A stretch of DNA of 64,000 nucleotides from Psychrobacillus soli. GTDB taxonomy: Bacteria > Bacillota > Bacilli > Bacillales_A > Planococcaceae. Below the pieces are notes generated by a model. The model made no database searches and had not been told where the DNA came from. It saw only the letters and a program-made list of their open reading frames with translations. Positions 26,137 to 33,037 of the stretch are shown piece after piece (position 1 is the stretch's first letter; each line of letters begins with the position of its first letter). The translations under genes and the position numbers were made by a program. The DNA lies in assembly GCF_006861775.1 (NCBI RefSeq), contig NZ_VDGG01000003.1:1-64000 (forward strand). The letters run 5' to 3'.

Positions 26137-26193
26137 TTGTACTCCTCTTAATACTTAAAAGTGGGAACAAATGAGTATTTACAAGGAGTACAA
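26137..26193. repeat. Two-stem imperfect palindrome after the PlcR-like gene
   Basis: TTGTACTCCT (26137-26146) pairs with AGGAGTACAA (26184-26193), and inside it AATACT (26150-26155) pairs with AGTATT (26174-26179). No T-run follows. It may be an RNA hairpin, a protein-binding palindrome or a miniature element end. Confidence 0.5.
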
Positions 26194-26268
26194 ATTACTT
26201 AATAAATTCTATGTGGCATATCTTTTGCATTTCTAATATACTATTTTTGCAACAAATAATCTTTAGGT

Positions 26269-26284
26269 TATGCACAAATGGATA
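26269..26284. promoter_or_regulatory. PlcR-box-like site
   Basis: TATGCACAAATGGATA matches the PlcR box TATG-A----T-CATA at all fixed positions except one (G for C at the thirteenth). It lies 9 bp upstream of a plausible -35 element and 189 bp downstream of the PlcR-like gene. It could be a chance match in AT-rich DNA. Confidence 0.35.
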
Positions 26285-26292
26285 TTTTCCTT

Positions 26293-26321
26293 TTGAACTT
26301 GCACTCAGTGTAAGATAAAAA
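26293..26321 (+). promoter_or_regulatory. Possible promoter of the unidentified RNA
   Basis: TTGAAC (26293-26298) and TAAAAA (26316-26321) with a 17-bp spacer. A second possible -10, TATAAA, lies at 26363-26368 without a good -35. Confidence 0.35.
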
Positions 26322-26368
26322 AGAAAAAGTTGAAAAAGATGTTTAATAGATTTTAAGCGGGGTATAAA

Positions 26369-26738
26369 AATAGTACAAGGCGGAACTACCGTAGGAAGGG
26401 ACGGGTAAACAATGTGTTTACTTGGGACTCCAAAGGATGATTTGTACAGCCTTGGCGGAAAATTTGCTTTACTGGCGAAAGGCACTCTCGTCGGGAACCG
26501 ATATATTTAGGTTCGATCCAACGTGATTTACCAAGCAAGTGAATGAAAAGTTTTTTGTGGAAGTGCAACTGAATGTTTGATGGGAAACTGTCAGATGAAG
26601 TGAACGGCACTGACGAGATGAATGATGAAATGGTCAGTAACGGTTTAAAGAAGCAACATTAGCGAATTTTCCGAGTGTATCCCCGTTTAGGGGAAAGAAG
26701 AAAGCGTAGTCCTACTGGATTGCGCTTTTTTCTTTTTT
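26369..26738 (+). ncRNA. Unidentified structured non-coding RNA ending in a strong terminator
   Basis: No protein-coding frame fits this ~370-bp stretch, which is more G-rich than the surrounding intergenic DNA. Pairings visible by eye are: CAAGGC (26376-26381) with GCCTTG (26449-26454); a CGGGTAAAC/GTTTACTTG hairpin (about 26402-26424); ACTGAC with GTCAGT (about 26609-26638); CCCC/GGGG at about 26680-26693. Last comes an 11-bp stem AAGCGTAGTCC/GGATTGCGCTT (26702-26727, two G-U pairs) followed by a T-rich run. It lacks the RNase P motif GAGGAAAGTCC and the features of tmRNA, SRP RNA, 6S RNA and T-box leaders known to me. The 5' end is a guess. Confidence 0.45.
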
Positions 26739-26741
26739 GTT

Positions 26742-26788
26742 CCTGTGTAAGACAATTATAAAAGTGGTAGGATTACGTCTTGCACAGG
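26742..26788. repeat. CCTGTGYAAGAC inverted repeat, copy 1
   Basis: CCTGTGTAAGAC (26742-26753) faces GTCTTGCACAGG (26777-26788). A second version of the same palindrome lies on the other side of the RNase H-like gene at 27538-27598, so the gene is bracketed by related hairpins. Confidence 0.6.
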
Positions 26789-26866
26789 TACATTTTTACT
26801 CGCTTCTAAAACCAAAACGTATTGGGTAAACTTACTACACCGACATATTAATTTGGGGGAATTGCG

Positions 26867-27526
26867 ATGAACGTTTTAATCGAGTGGATGTACAGATCGC
26901 CTAAGGGAGCAGAAAGCCTTTTTCGGTCTGAGGAGATGCCGGTAGCTCAAGCTTTGCTGGTTGCCGAGGATTTGGAGAAGACGGGACGCACGAAAAGTGT
27001 GAGATTCGTTGACCGTTTTGATAGTTCGTGGACGATAAAAGAATTGAAGGGATACTTAAAAGGAATCGAAACCGAACCACATAATGTGACCGTTTATTTT
27101 GATGGTGGTTTTGATCGAAATACTAAGAGCTCCGGTTTGGGGTGTGCTATTTATTATGTGCAGAACGGAAAGTCGTACAGATTGAGAAGGAACTTATTTG
27201 TTGACAGGCTTGCTTCGAATAATGAGGCGGAGTATGCAGCACTGCACTTTAGCTTGCAAGAGCTCGAACTTTTAGGAGTTCATCATCTGCCTGTCAGATT
27301 CATCGGGGACTCTCAAGTTGTCTTGAATCATCTAAGTGAGGAATGGCCTGTAGTCGAAAAGGATTTGGCTAATTGGGCAGATCGAATCGAAGTGAAAATG
27401 AAAGAGCTAGGCATCCAGCCAACATATGAATTAGTGCCACGTAAATCGAATGGTGAAGCGGACCGACTGGCGACGCAAGCATTAAATGGAATTGATATTA
27501 CAGGAACGAAAGAATTGGTGGAGTAG
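26867..27526 (+). CDS. RNase HI-like (reverse-transcriptase-like) protein
   Basis: 219 residues. The N-terminal ~70 residues are a separate small region. The RNase H fold follows from about 73: VTVYFDGGFDRNTKSSGLG (first Asp), NNEAEYAALHFSLQEL (Glu), VRFIGDSQVVLNHL (second Asp), and KSNGEADRLATQAL (terminal Asp). The catalytic D-E-D-D set is therefore present. Bacillus YpeP/YpdQ-type proteins have this domain. The likely activity is cleavage of RNA in RNA-DNA hybrids, but many relatives are untested. GGGGGAATTGCG precedes the ATG. It is monocistronic. Confidence 0.85.
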   Translation: MNVLIEWMYRSPKGAESLFRSEEMPVAQALLVAEDLEKTGRTKSVRFVDRFDSSWTIKELKGYLKGIETEPHNVTVYFDGGFDRNTKSSGLGCAIYYVQNGKSYRLRRNLFVDRLASNNEAEYAALHFSLQELELLGVHHLPVRFIGDSQVVLNHLSEEWPVVEKDLANWADRIEVKMKELGIQPTYELVPRKSNGEADRLATQALNGIDITGTKELVE

Positions 27527-27537
27527 TAATTTATATT

Positions 27538-27598
27538 CCTGTGCAAAGTGTTATTAAGGCACAACTCTGAATTTTAAACAAATGATGACTTGCACAGG
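27538..27598. repeat. CCTGTGCAA inverted repeat, copy 2
   Basis: CCTGTGCAA (27538-27546) faces TTGCACAGG (27590-27598) across 43 bp, with AGT/ACT extending the stem imperfectly. It is the same palindrome as at 26742-26788. Confidence 0.6.
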
Positions 27599-27672
27599 GA
27601 TATACACTAAAAAATATACTTGAATGGAAGAAAATACTGGTGCATAGTATAGACAGGATGAGGAGGGAATAG

Positions 27673-28704
27673 ATGATGAAGAGAATATGGACTTTTTTAT
27701 TAGTTATAACAGTGTCTATTTTTAGCGTATGGACTCCTGCAGCACAAGCAAATAGTGGAAAGATTGATTATGTAGCGCTAGGGGATTCATTGGCAGCCGG
27801 TCATACACCTTATGGGAGTAAGGTTGGTAGGGGCTTCACAGATATTATTAGTGAAGAGCTTGCTAAGAAAGATTTGTTAGCATCATTTAATAAAGATTTT
27901 GCCATGACGGGTGAAACTAGTGTCGGTTTGTTGGAAACTTTAAAACGTCCGGATGTGCAAAAATCCTTGAAAGATGCGGAGCTTGTGACAATCATTAGTG
28001 GTGCTAACGATTTCATAGGTGAAATGTACAATCCGCTAGATGAAAGTATTAATGCAGATCTTGCGAAAGCGACGGCATTGTTGAATACGGTGGGTAGTAA
28101 TTTGACGTCTGCCATTCAACAGGTGAAAGCTCTTAATTCGGAAGCGGATATTTATTTATTTGGTTATTATTTTCCATTACCGCATATTGCCGATGGTGAG
28201 GTCAAGCAACAATTGAAACTTGCTTTTAATTTTGTAAATAGTAGAATGGCAGGAATTGCAAAAAATGAGGGTATTCATTTTGTTGAAATCGCAACTGCTT
28301 TTGATGTAAATGGTGCTTCATTTTTGGAGAACCCGCAAGATATTCATCCTAATGAAGCTGGATATCAAGTGTTAGCCGATCGGTTTTTTCAGCATTACTT
28401 GATGCCTGTACAGGTTCCAACTCACGTCCCGAAAGTAATGTGGGGGAAAACAGAGCTTAAACTTGGCCAAATCGGTAAAGTAACGATTCTTCAAGATACT
28501 TATCTTATGAAAATCGAAAATGATGGTTCTTTATCTACTATTCGGACTCTGAAAAAGGGAGAAGAATACCGGGTCTATAGCTATAAAGGACAGCAGAATG
28601 GTCTTTATGGTTTAGGGGGAAGTAGCTTCGTTCAAAAGAGTAATGCAATTCGATACGAAACTCCATCTAAAGCGAAGTTATCGTTGTTACAAAAGACGAA
28701 ATAA
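27673..28704 (+). CDS. Secreted GDSL/SGNH esterase or lipase
   Basis: 343 residues with a signal peptide (MKRIWTFLLVITVSIF, cleavage after AQA about residue 26). SGNH blocks are: ALGDSLAAG with the nucleophilic Ser, ETSVGLL (Gly region), SGANDF (Asn), and DIHPNEAGY with catalytic Asp and His. The last ~90 residues form a small beta-rich region (KLGQIGKVTI...) that may be an SH3-like or binding module. It would hydrolyse esters outside the cell. GAGGAGGG lies 5 bases before ATG 27673. Substrate unknown. Confidence 0.9.
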   Translation: MMKRIWTFLLVITVSIFSVWTPAAQANSGKIDYVALGDSLAAGHTPYGSKVGRGFTDIISEELAKKDLLASFNKDFAMTGETSVGLLETLKRPDVQKSLKDAELVTIISGANDFIGEMYNPLDESINADLAKATALLNTVGSNLTSAIQQVKALNSEADIYLFGYYFPLPHIADGEVKQQLKLAFNFVNSRMAGIAKNEGIHFVEIATAFDVNGASFLENPQDIHPNEAGYQVLADRFFQHYLMPVQVPTHVPKVMWGKTELKLGQIGKVTILQDTYLMKIENDGSLSTIRTLKKGEEYRVYSYKGQQNGLYGLGGSSFVQKSNAIRYETPSKAKLSLLQKTK

Positions 28705-28710
28705 TTACAA

Positions 28711-28747
28711 AAAAGCGACTGAAGTTTGTTCACTTCAGCCGCTTTTA
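28711..28747. terminator. Terminator between convergent genes
   Basis: AAAAGCG(A)CTGAAGT pairs with ACTTCAG(C)CGCTTTT. A-rich and T-rich flanks allow use in both directions. Confidence 0.85.
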
Positions 28748-29158
28748 CTAGTTTTGCGCATTATGATTGGTATTTTGTTGTTTTGCTGGCGATTCGTTAT
28801 TTGCATCAGGTAAAGATTCTTCCGATTTAGGAAGCTTTTTTTGTTGAGATTTTGGAAAGGCATTTTTTGCTTCGGATTTTGAATCGGGCTCTTGCACTTT
28901 TTCATTGTAATATTGAACGCTTGTCATGGCTCCTTCTTCAACCATACGGTTATCGTCTGGGTCTTTCGGGTCTGAGAAACCGGCTTTCGTCATTTGTGTT
29001 GGTTTATGCTTTTTAGTATCCGCATAAGAATTCATTTTCGTTTTTGTATTTTTCAAAGTTGTCATTGCTTGTTCTCTATTTTCTAATTTAGTGAAATACG
29101 CATAAGATAATGCGGCAATTCCTCCAATTAATAAGGCACATCTAGTTTTCTTCGACAT
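28748..29158 (-). CDS. Small membrane-anchored protein of unknown function
   Basis: 136 residues from ATG 29158 (AGGGAG 8 bases upstream; the open frame starts at 29167). The N-terminus is MSKKTRCALLIGGIAALSYAYF, a single membrane anchor or signal. The rest is hydrophilic and rich in Lys, Asn, Gln and Pro with an SDPKDPDDNRMVEEGAMTSVQYYN segment. I do not recognise the family. Its convergent position gives no functional clue. Confidence 0.7.
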   Translation of the reverse strand: MSKKTRCALLIGGIAALSYAYFTKLENREQAMTTLKNTKTKMNSYADTKKHKPTQMTKAGFSDPKDPDDNRMVEEGAMTSVQYYNEKVQEPDSKSEAKNAFPKSQQKKLPKSEESLPDANNESPAKQQNTNHNAQN

Positions 29159-29341
29159 CTTCATCACTCCCTAAATGTATTGTTAATATGATACCCATTT
29201 TAAATAGCTGTCAAACATTTTCGTAAATGGCTGTTTCGAATTATTATTTTTAGCAAATAGTTACTACTAGACTATTTAGTCAGTTGGAAAAATAGTGTAA
29301 AATAATAATCTAGCTTGTAATGAAAAGGAGAATAAAAAAGC

Positions 29342-29821
29342 ATGACAGGAAAGACACACATCATAGGCGGTATTACAGCAAGTCTTGCTTTTGCACAAAC
29401 TGCAAATTATGAAGCCATACTTTTAGTTGGAGGCGGCGTCGTCGGTGCATTAATACCAGATATTTGCCATGGAGGTAGTAAAATCGGTCGGAAATTGCCA
29501 TTACTATCTAAAATCATTAGCACTATTTTTGGGCATCGTTCCTTTACACATAGTTTATTGTTTTTGTTTCTCATGGGGATTCTTTTGAATTCATTCGTGA
29601 CAAATGAATCCATTGTAGCAGGAATTTTAGTGGGTATGGCGAGCCATTATATATTGGATATGGCGACGAAAAACGGGATCAAATTGCTGTATCCGTTTAA
29701 AGTAAGAGTGCGTTTCCCGATTACAACAAAAACGGGAGGAGCAGTGGAAGATGTAGTGTTTGCTGCTCTATCGTTGTTAACGGTGTATTTTGGGTATGGA
29801 GTTTTTGTGGAATACTTTTGA
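29342..29821 (+). CDS. YdjM/DUF457-type membrane protein (putative metal-dependent hydrolase)
   Basis: 159 residues, four to five hydrophobic segments. Conserved features are MTGKTHIIGG (His), GALIPDICHGGSKIG (Asp/His), HRSFTHSLLFLFL (His cluster) and GMASHYILDMATKNGIKLLYPF (His-Asp). This is the YdjM/LexA-regulated inner-membrane hydrolase-like family, whose activity is not established. AAAGGAG lies 13 bases before ATG 29342. It is followed by a long palindrome that can terminate transcription. Confidence 0.85.
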   Translation: MTGKTHIIGGITASLAFAQTANYEAILLVGGGVVGALIPDICHGGSKIGRKLPLLSKIISTIFGHRSFTHSLLFLFLMGILLNSFVTNESIVAGILVGMASHYILDMATKNGIKLLYPFKVRVRFPITTKTGGAVEDVVFAALSLLTVYFGYGVFVEYF

Positions 29822-29830
29822 TTGAGGAAA

Positions 29831-29891
29831 GAGTGTTACAAAATTGTTACTGGTGCCAGGCACCAGTAACAATTCTGTAACACTCTTTTTT
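29831..29891. repeat. GGTGCCAGGCACC palindromic repeat, copy 1 (also terminator)
   Basis: GAGTGTTACA-AATTGTTAC-TGGTGCC and its complement form a stem of about 26 bp, followed by a T-run. It is one of seven copies of the family in the window and serves as terminator for the YdjM-like gene. Confidence 0.85.
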
Positions 29892-29916
29892 TAAATTTTC
29901 GAATTGTAAATATTAA

Positions 29917-29944
29917 TTAACAAAATATTACATAATATTTACAA
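29917..29944 (+). promoter_or_regulatory. PhoP-box-like triple direct repeat
   Basis: TTAACA (29917), TTACAT (29928) and TTACAA (29939) recur with exactly 11-bp periodicity, i.e. hexamers with 5-bp spacers. In Bacillus, PhoP binds direct TT-ACA hexamers with this spacing. It lies about 130 bp upstream of a 5'-nucleotidase gene, a typical phosphate-starvation target. Confidence 0.55.
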
Positions 29945-30072
29945 TTATCAGATTGTACTCAATATTTCTTTTGTTTATCTTTAAGAAGCCACCTTATTAT
30001 TCCAAGTAGTCTACCTATTTGGAATTTAATAAGTAGAAAGATCAAATTGTTCAACAAAATAGGAGGAAAACA

Positions 30073-32736
30073 ATGAAAAAGAATACGGTCAAAAAGTCTG
30101 TAATTGCTGCTGCTCTTGCAACGTCTCTATTAACTTCTACAAATGTAGGTTATGCGAATAATTCCCTACAAGAAATAGTAGACCAAGCTCGAAAAGATAT
30201 GAAGGATGCGGCTTATGATTATGTAGTTCCATCTCAAAATGGGAAAATTGTAACAAGTAAGGAATTATATCCAGCATTAAACAAAGCAAAAGCAAATTAT
30301 GAGAAAGCAAAGAAAGCAATTGAACAATCGAATGCAAAAAACAAAGAAACTTTACTAAAAGATTTAAACGAATTATACAATGAGCGAATTACAAAAGGTA
30401 TTGTTCCGTACATTGACGCTTATAACTATGCAGACAAATATTTGAACCCGATTATGGCAGACATTAAAAAAGCAGAGGCTGATAAAGATTGGGCAGAGGT
30501 TGAAAAACAATATCATAAATTATCTGTTCAGTTGAAATCACGTACTGCAATCCTCTATCGTTTTAGCGGAAAAGCCGCTCGTGACCTATTGTTAGACTTA
30601 TATAAAGAACCAGCAAACCAAAAACGTGAACAGTTAATGGTACCAGTAACAATTTATATGAAAGTGCAAGAAGCAGATAAACTATTAGCAGAAGGGAAAA
30701 AAGAAGAAGCTGCTAAAGTGTTAGAATCTATTATTCCTTTACAAAATAAAGTGCCATCTCTTAGCGCTTTACCTATGTTGAAAGAGTTACTAGATGAAGT
30801 GATTGTGGTAGCTAAAAAAGCTGGAATTGAAGTTATTCCAAATCCGACTACTCCAACAACTCCTCCGACAAGTGGTGGAAACAGTGATGGTGGGAATAGT
30901 GACAGTGGTAACTCGGGTTCTAGAAATTTCAAACTGTCTATCATGCACGTTAATGATATACATGCCAATACGGACAAAGCTCCAAAACTTGTAACTGCAG
31001 TAAAAGAAGTACGTACTCAAAAACCAGATGCATTGTTATTAAATGCAGGGGATGTTTTCTCAGGTACTTTATATTTTAATGAATTCCTAGGTCAAGCAGA
31101 CTTAGAATTTATGAATTTAATGAAAGTCGACGCTATGACATTTGGTAACCATGAGTTTGACCTTGGTTCATCTCCTGAGGGACATAAAGCTTTAGTTGAT
31201 TTCATTAAAGCTGCAAAATTCCCATTTGTATCTGCAAACGTAGATTTTTCACAAGATGAATTATTTACAGGTTTATTCAATACAAAAGTTTCTTCTACTC
31301 CTGAAAAAGGAAATATTTATACAGGGATTGTAAAAGAAGTTAAAGGAGAGAAAGTAGGGATTTTTGGTCTTACAACTGCTGAAACCGCAGACATTGCAAG
31401 TCCAGGGAAAATTACATTCTCTAACTATATTGAAGATGCGAAAAAGATGGTAGCTGAATTTGAAGCAATGGGTGTTAATAAAATAGTAGCACTTACACAT
31501 ATTGGTCACGATGATAATGCTGCTATGGACAATGATCTAGAATTAGCTTCAAATGTAGACGGGATTGATGTAATTGTAGGTGGACATAGTCATACGCAAT
31601 TAGACAAACCTGTAGTTGTAGAAAAAGATGAAATTGGTCAAGCGAAAGATAAGACAATTATTGTACAAGCGTACCAATATTCAGATTTCCTTGGTACTTT
31701 AGATGTTGAATTTGATAAAAAAGGTGTCGTAGTAAAACATGATGGAAAGCTAATTAAGACCGCAGATAAAGTAGAAGATGCTGAGGCGGCTGAGCTATTA
31801 AAGAAATACTCCAGTAAAGTAAAAGAAATTGAAGAAGAAGAAATCGGAGTAACACTTGTAAATGCATTAGAAACTCCTCGTGATAGTGGCAATCCTTCAA
31901 AACCAAGTGTGCGTAAAAATGAAACAATTCTAGGGAATTTAATCACAGATGGTATGCTTGCAAAAGCAAAACAATATAACGAAGACGTTATAATGGCATT
32001 CCAAAATGGTGGGGGAATCCGCGAAACTATTCCGGCTGGTTCAATTACAGTTGGACAAGTTATTAAAGTACTTCCATTCGGTAATACGTTAGCAACAATG
32101 GACTTAACAGGTGCTGAATTAAAACAAGCATTTGAAATCAGCTTTAAATCTCTACCAGGAGAAAACGGTGGTTTCTTACATGTAGCTGGAGGAAAAGTAA
32201 AATATGATTCTTCAAAACCAACCGGACAACGTGTTGTATCTATTACTTATTTAGATGGTGACAAATACACAGCAATTGAAGACAACAAAACATATACAAT
32301 TGCAACAAACGCATTCACCGCTAAAGGTGGAGATAGTTATGATGTATTTGCCAAAGCCTATGTAGATGGTCGCGTAACGGATCTTGGTCTATCAGATTGG
32401 GAAAACTTAAGAGAACATTTAATTTCATTAGAAACCATCCCAACTGAAATTGAAGGTCGTATTGTAGATGTTGCAGGTACAACTATAATTGCTGCTGAGG
32501 ATTTCTCTGGTACAAGTGCTGCACCTAAAGTTTATGAAAGTAATGTGTCAGTAAACGTTGCTAATATTTCCAAGTTAGAAAATGTAACCGTCAAAGGTAA
32601 TTTAACTCTTACAGGGACTCCATCAGGAAAAGTGTCATTCGAGAATATTTCGGTTGAAGGTAATTTCGATTTATCAGGACTTGAGGGAGACATTGACCTT
32701 CACGGAATTACGGTAACAGGAGAAACAACTCTTTAA
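30073..32736 (+). CDS. Surface 5'-nucleotidase/metallophosphatase with SbsC-like N-terminal domain
   Basis: 887 residues. A signal peptide (1-28) is followed by a long helical region (about 29-255) resembling S-layer protein SbsC C-terminal modules. A PTTPPTSGGNSDGG-type linker comes next. The calcineurin-like phosphatase domain follows (about 283-510: HVNDIHANTD, LLNAGDVFSGTLY, TFGNHEFDLG, ALTHIGHD, GGHSHTQLD), then a 5'-nucleotidase C-terminal substrate domain (about 560-790: ETILGNLITDGM, FQNGGGIRETIP, GDSYDVF). A short beta-rich tail (about 800-887) ends the protein. All metal ligands are present. It should release phosphate from nucleotides or 2',3'-cyclic nucleotides outside the cell. 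AGGAGG lies 7 bases before the ATG, and a PhoP-box-like site upstream suggests phosphate control. Confidence 0.9.
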   Translation: MKKNTVKKSVIAAALATSLLTSTNVGYANNSLQEIVDQARKDMKDAAYDYVVPSQNGKIVTSKELYPALNKAKANYEKAKKAIEQSNAKNKETLLKDLNELYNERITKGIVPYIDAYNYADKYLNPIMADIKKAEADKDWAEVEKQYHKLSVQLKSRTAILYRFSGKAARDLLLDLYKEPANQKREQLMVPVTIYMKVQEADKLLAEGKKEEAAKVLESIIPLQNKVPSLSALPMLKELLDEVIVVAKKAGIEVIPNPTTPTTPPTSGGNSDGGNSDSGNSGSRNFKLSIMHVNDIHANTDKAPKLVTAVKEVRTQKPDALLLNAGDVFSGTLYFNEFLGQADLEFMNLMKVDAMTFGNHEFDLGSSPEGHKALVDFIKAAKFPFVSANVDFSQDELFTGLFNTKVSSTPEKGNIYTGIVKEVKGEKVGIFGLTTAETADIASPGKITFSNYIEDAKKMVAEFEAMGVNKIVALTHIGHDDNAAMDNDLELASNVDGIDVIVGGHSHTQLDKPVVVEKDEIGQAKDKTIIVQAYQYSDFLGTLDVEFDKKGVVVKHDGKLIKTADKVEDAEAAELLKKYSSKVKEIEEEEIGVTLVNALETPRDSGNPSKPSVRKNETILGNLITDGMLAKAKQYNEDVIMAFQNGGGIRETIPAGSITVGQVIKVLPFGNTLATMDLTGAELKQAFEISFKSLPGENGGFLHVAGGKVKYDSSKPTGQRVVSITYLDGDKYTAIEDNKTYTIATNAFTAKGGDSYDVFAKAYVDGRVTDLGLSDWENLREHLISLETIPTEIEGRIVDVAGTTIIAAEDFSGTSAAPKVYESNVSVNVANISKLENVTVKGNLTLTGTPSGKVSFENISVEGNFDLSGLEGDIDLHGITVTGETTL

Positions 32737-32743
32737 TTCTTTT

Positions 32744-32772
32744 CACAAAGCCTTTTATTAGAAGGCTTTGTG
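32744..32772 (+). terminator. Hairpin after the 5'-nucleotidase gene
   Basis: CACAAAGCCTT (32744-32754) pairs perfectly with AAGGCTTTGTG (32762-32772). The T-run is poor, so termination may be partial and the exoprotein genes below may share transcripts. Confidence 0.7.
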
Positions 32773-33037
32773 CTTACCTAATAAAAAAGGGAATTTTGTT
32801 AGAAATGAGTACTAAAAAAGATGGAGTCAAAACTAATTTCAATAATATTGGTGGTGGGGCAGAAGCAGGTAAAACAGCGATGAGTTTTAACTGTGTCACG
32901 GATCTTAGTGTGGACTCATCAGAAATCGTTTATAGCACCCAACCTATGTGATAACTCCGGACACACAGGGAACATCTGTTAGTTCATTTAACAAAGGCCT
33001 AATAAAATTATAAAAATGAAAAGGAAGTTGTGTGAAA

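Noticed and set aside
26376-26400. T-box-like stretch GGCGGAACTACCG
   Set aside because: It lies at the 5' side of the RNA, not just before a terminator. No specifier stem or downstream aminoacyl-tRNA synthetase or amino-acid gene is present.
26508-26522. tRNA T-loop-like GGTTCGATCC
   Set aside because: No cloverleaf, anticodon stem or acceptor stem around it.
26369-26738. RNase P RNA, tmRNA or 6S RNA
   Set aside because: The universally conserved GAGGAAAGTCC and ACAGAA motifs of RNase P are absent, as are the tRNA-like ends of tmRNA and the long-bubble rod of 6S.
32805-32951. 48-codon open frame between the nucleotidase and LTD genes
   Set aside because: No ribosome site and no recognisable family. 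It may be noise or a remnant.
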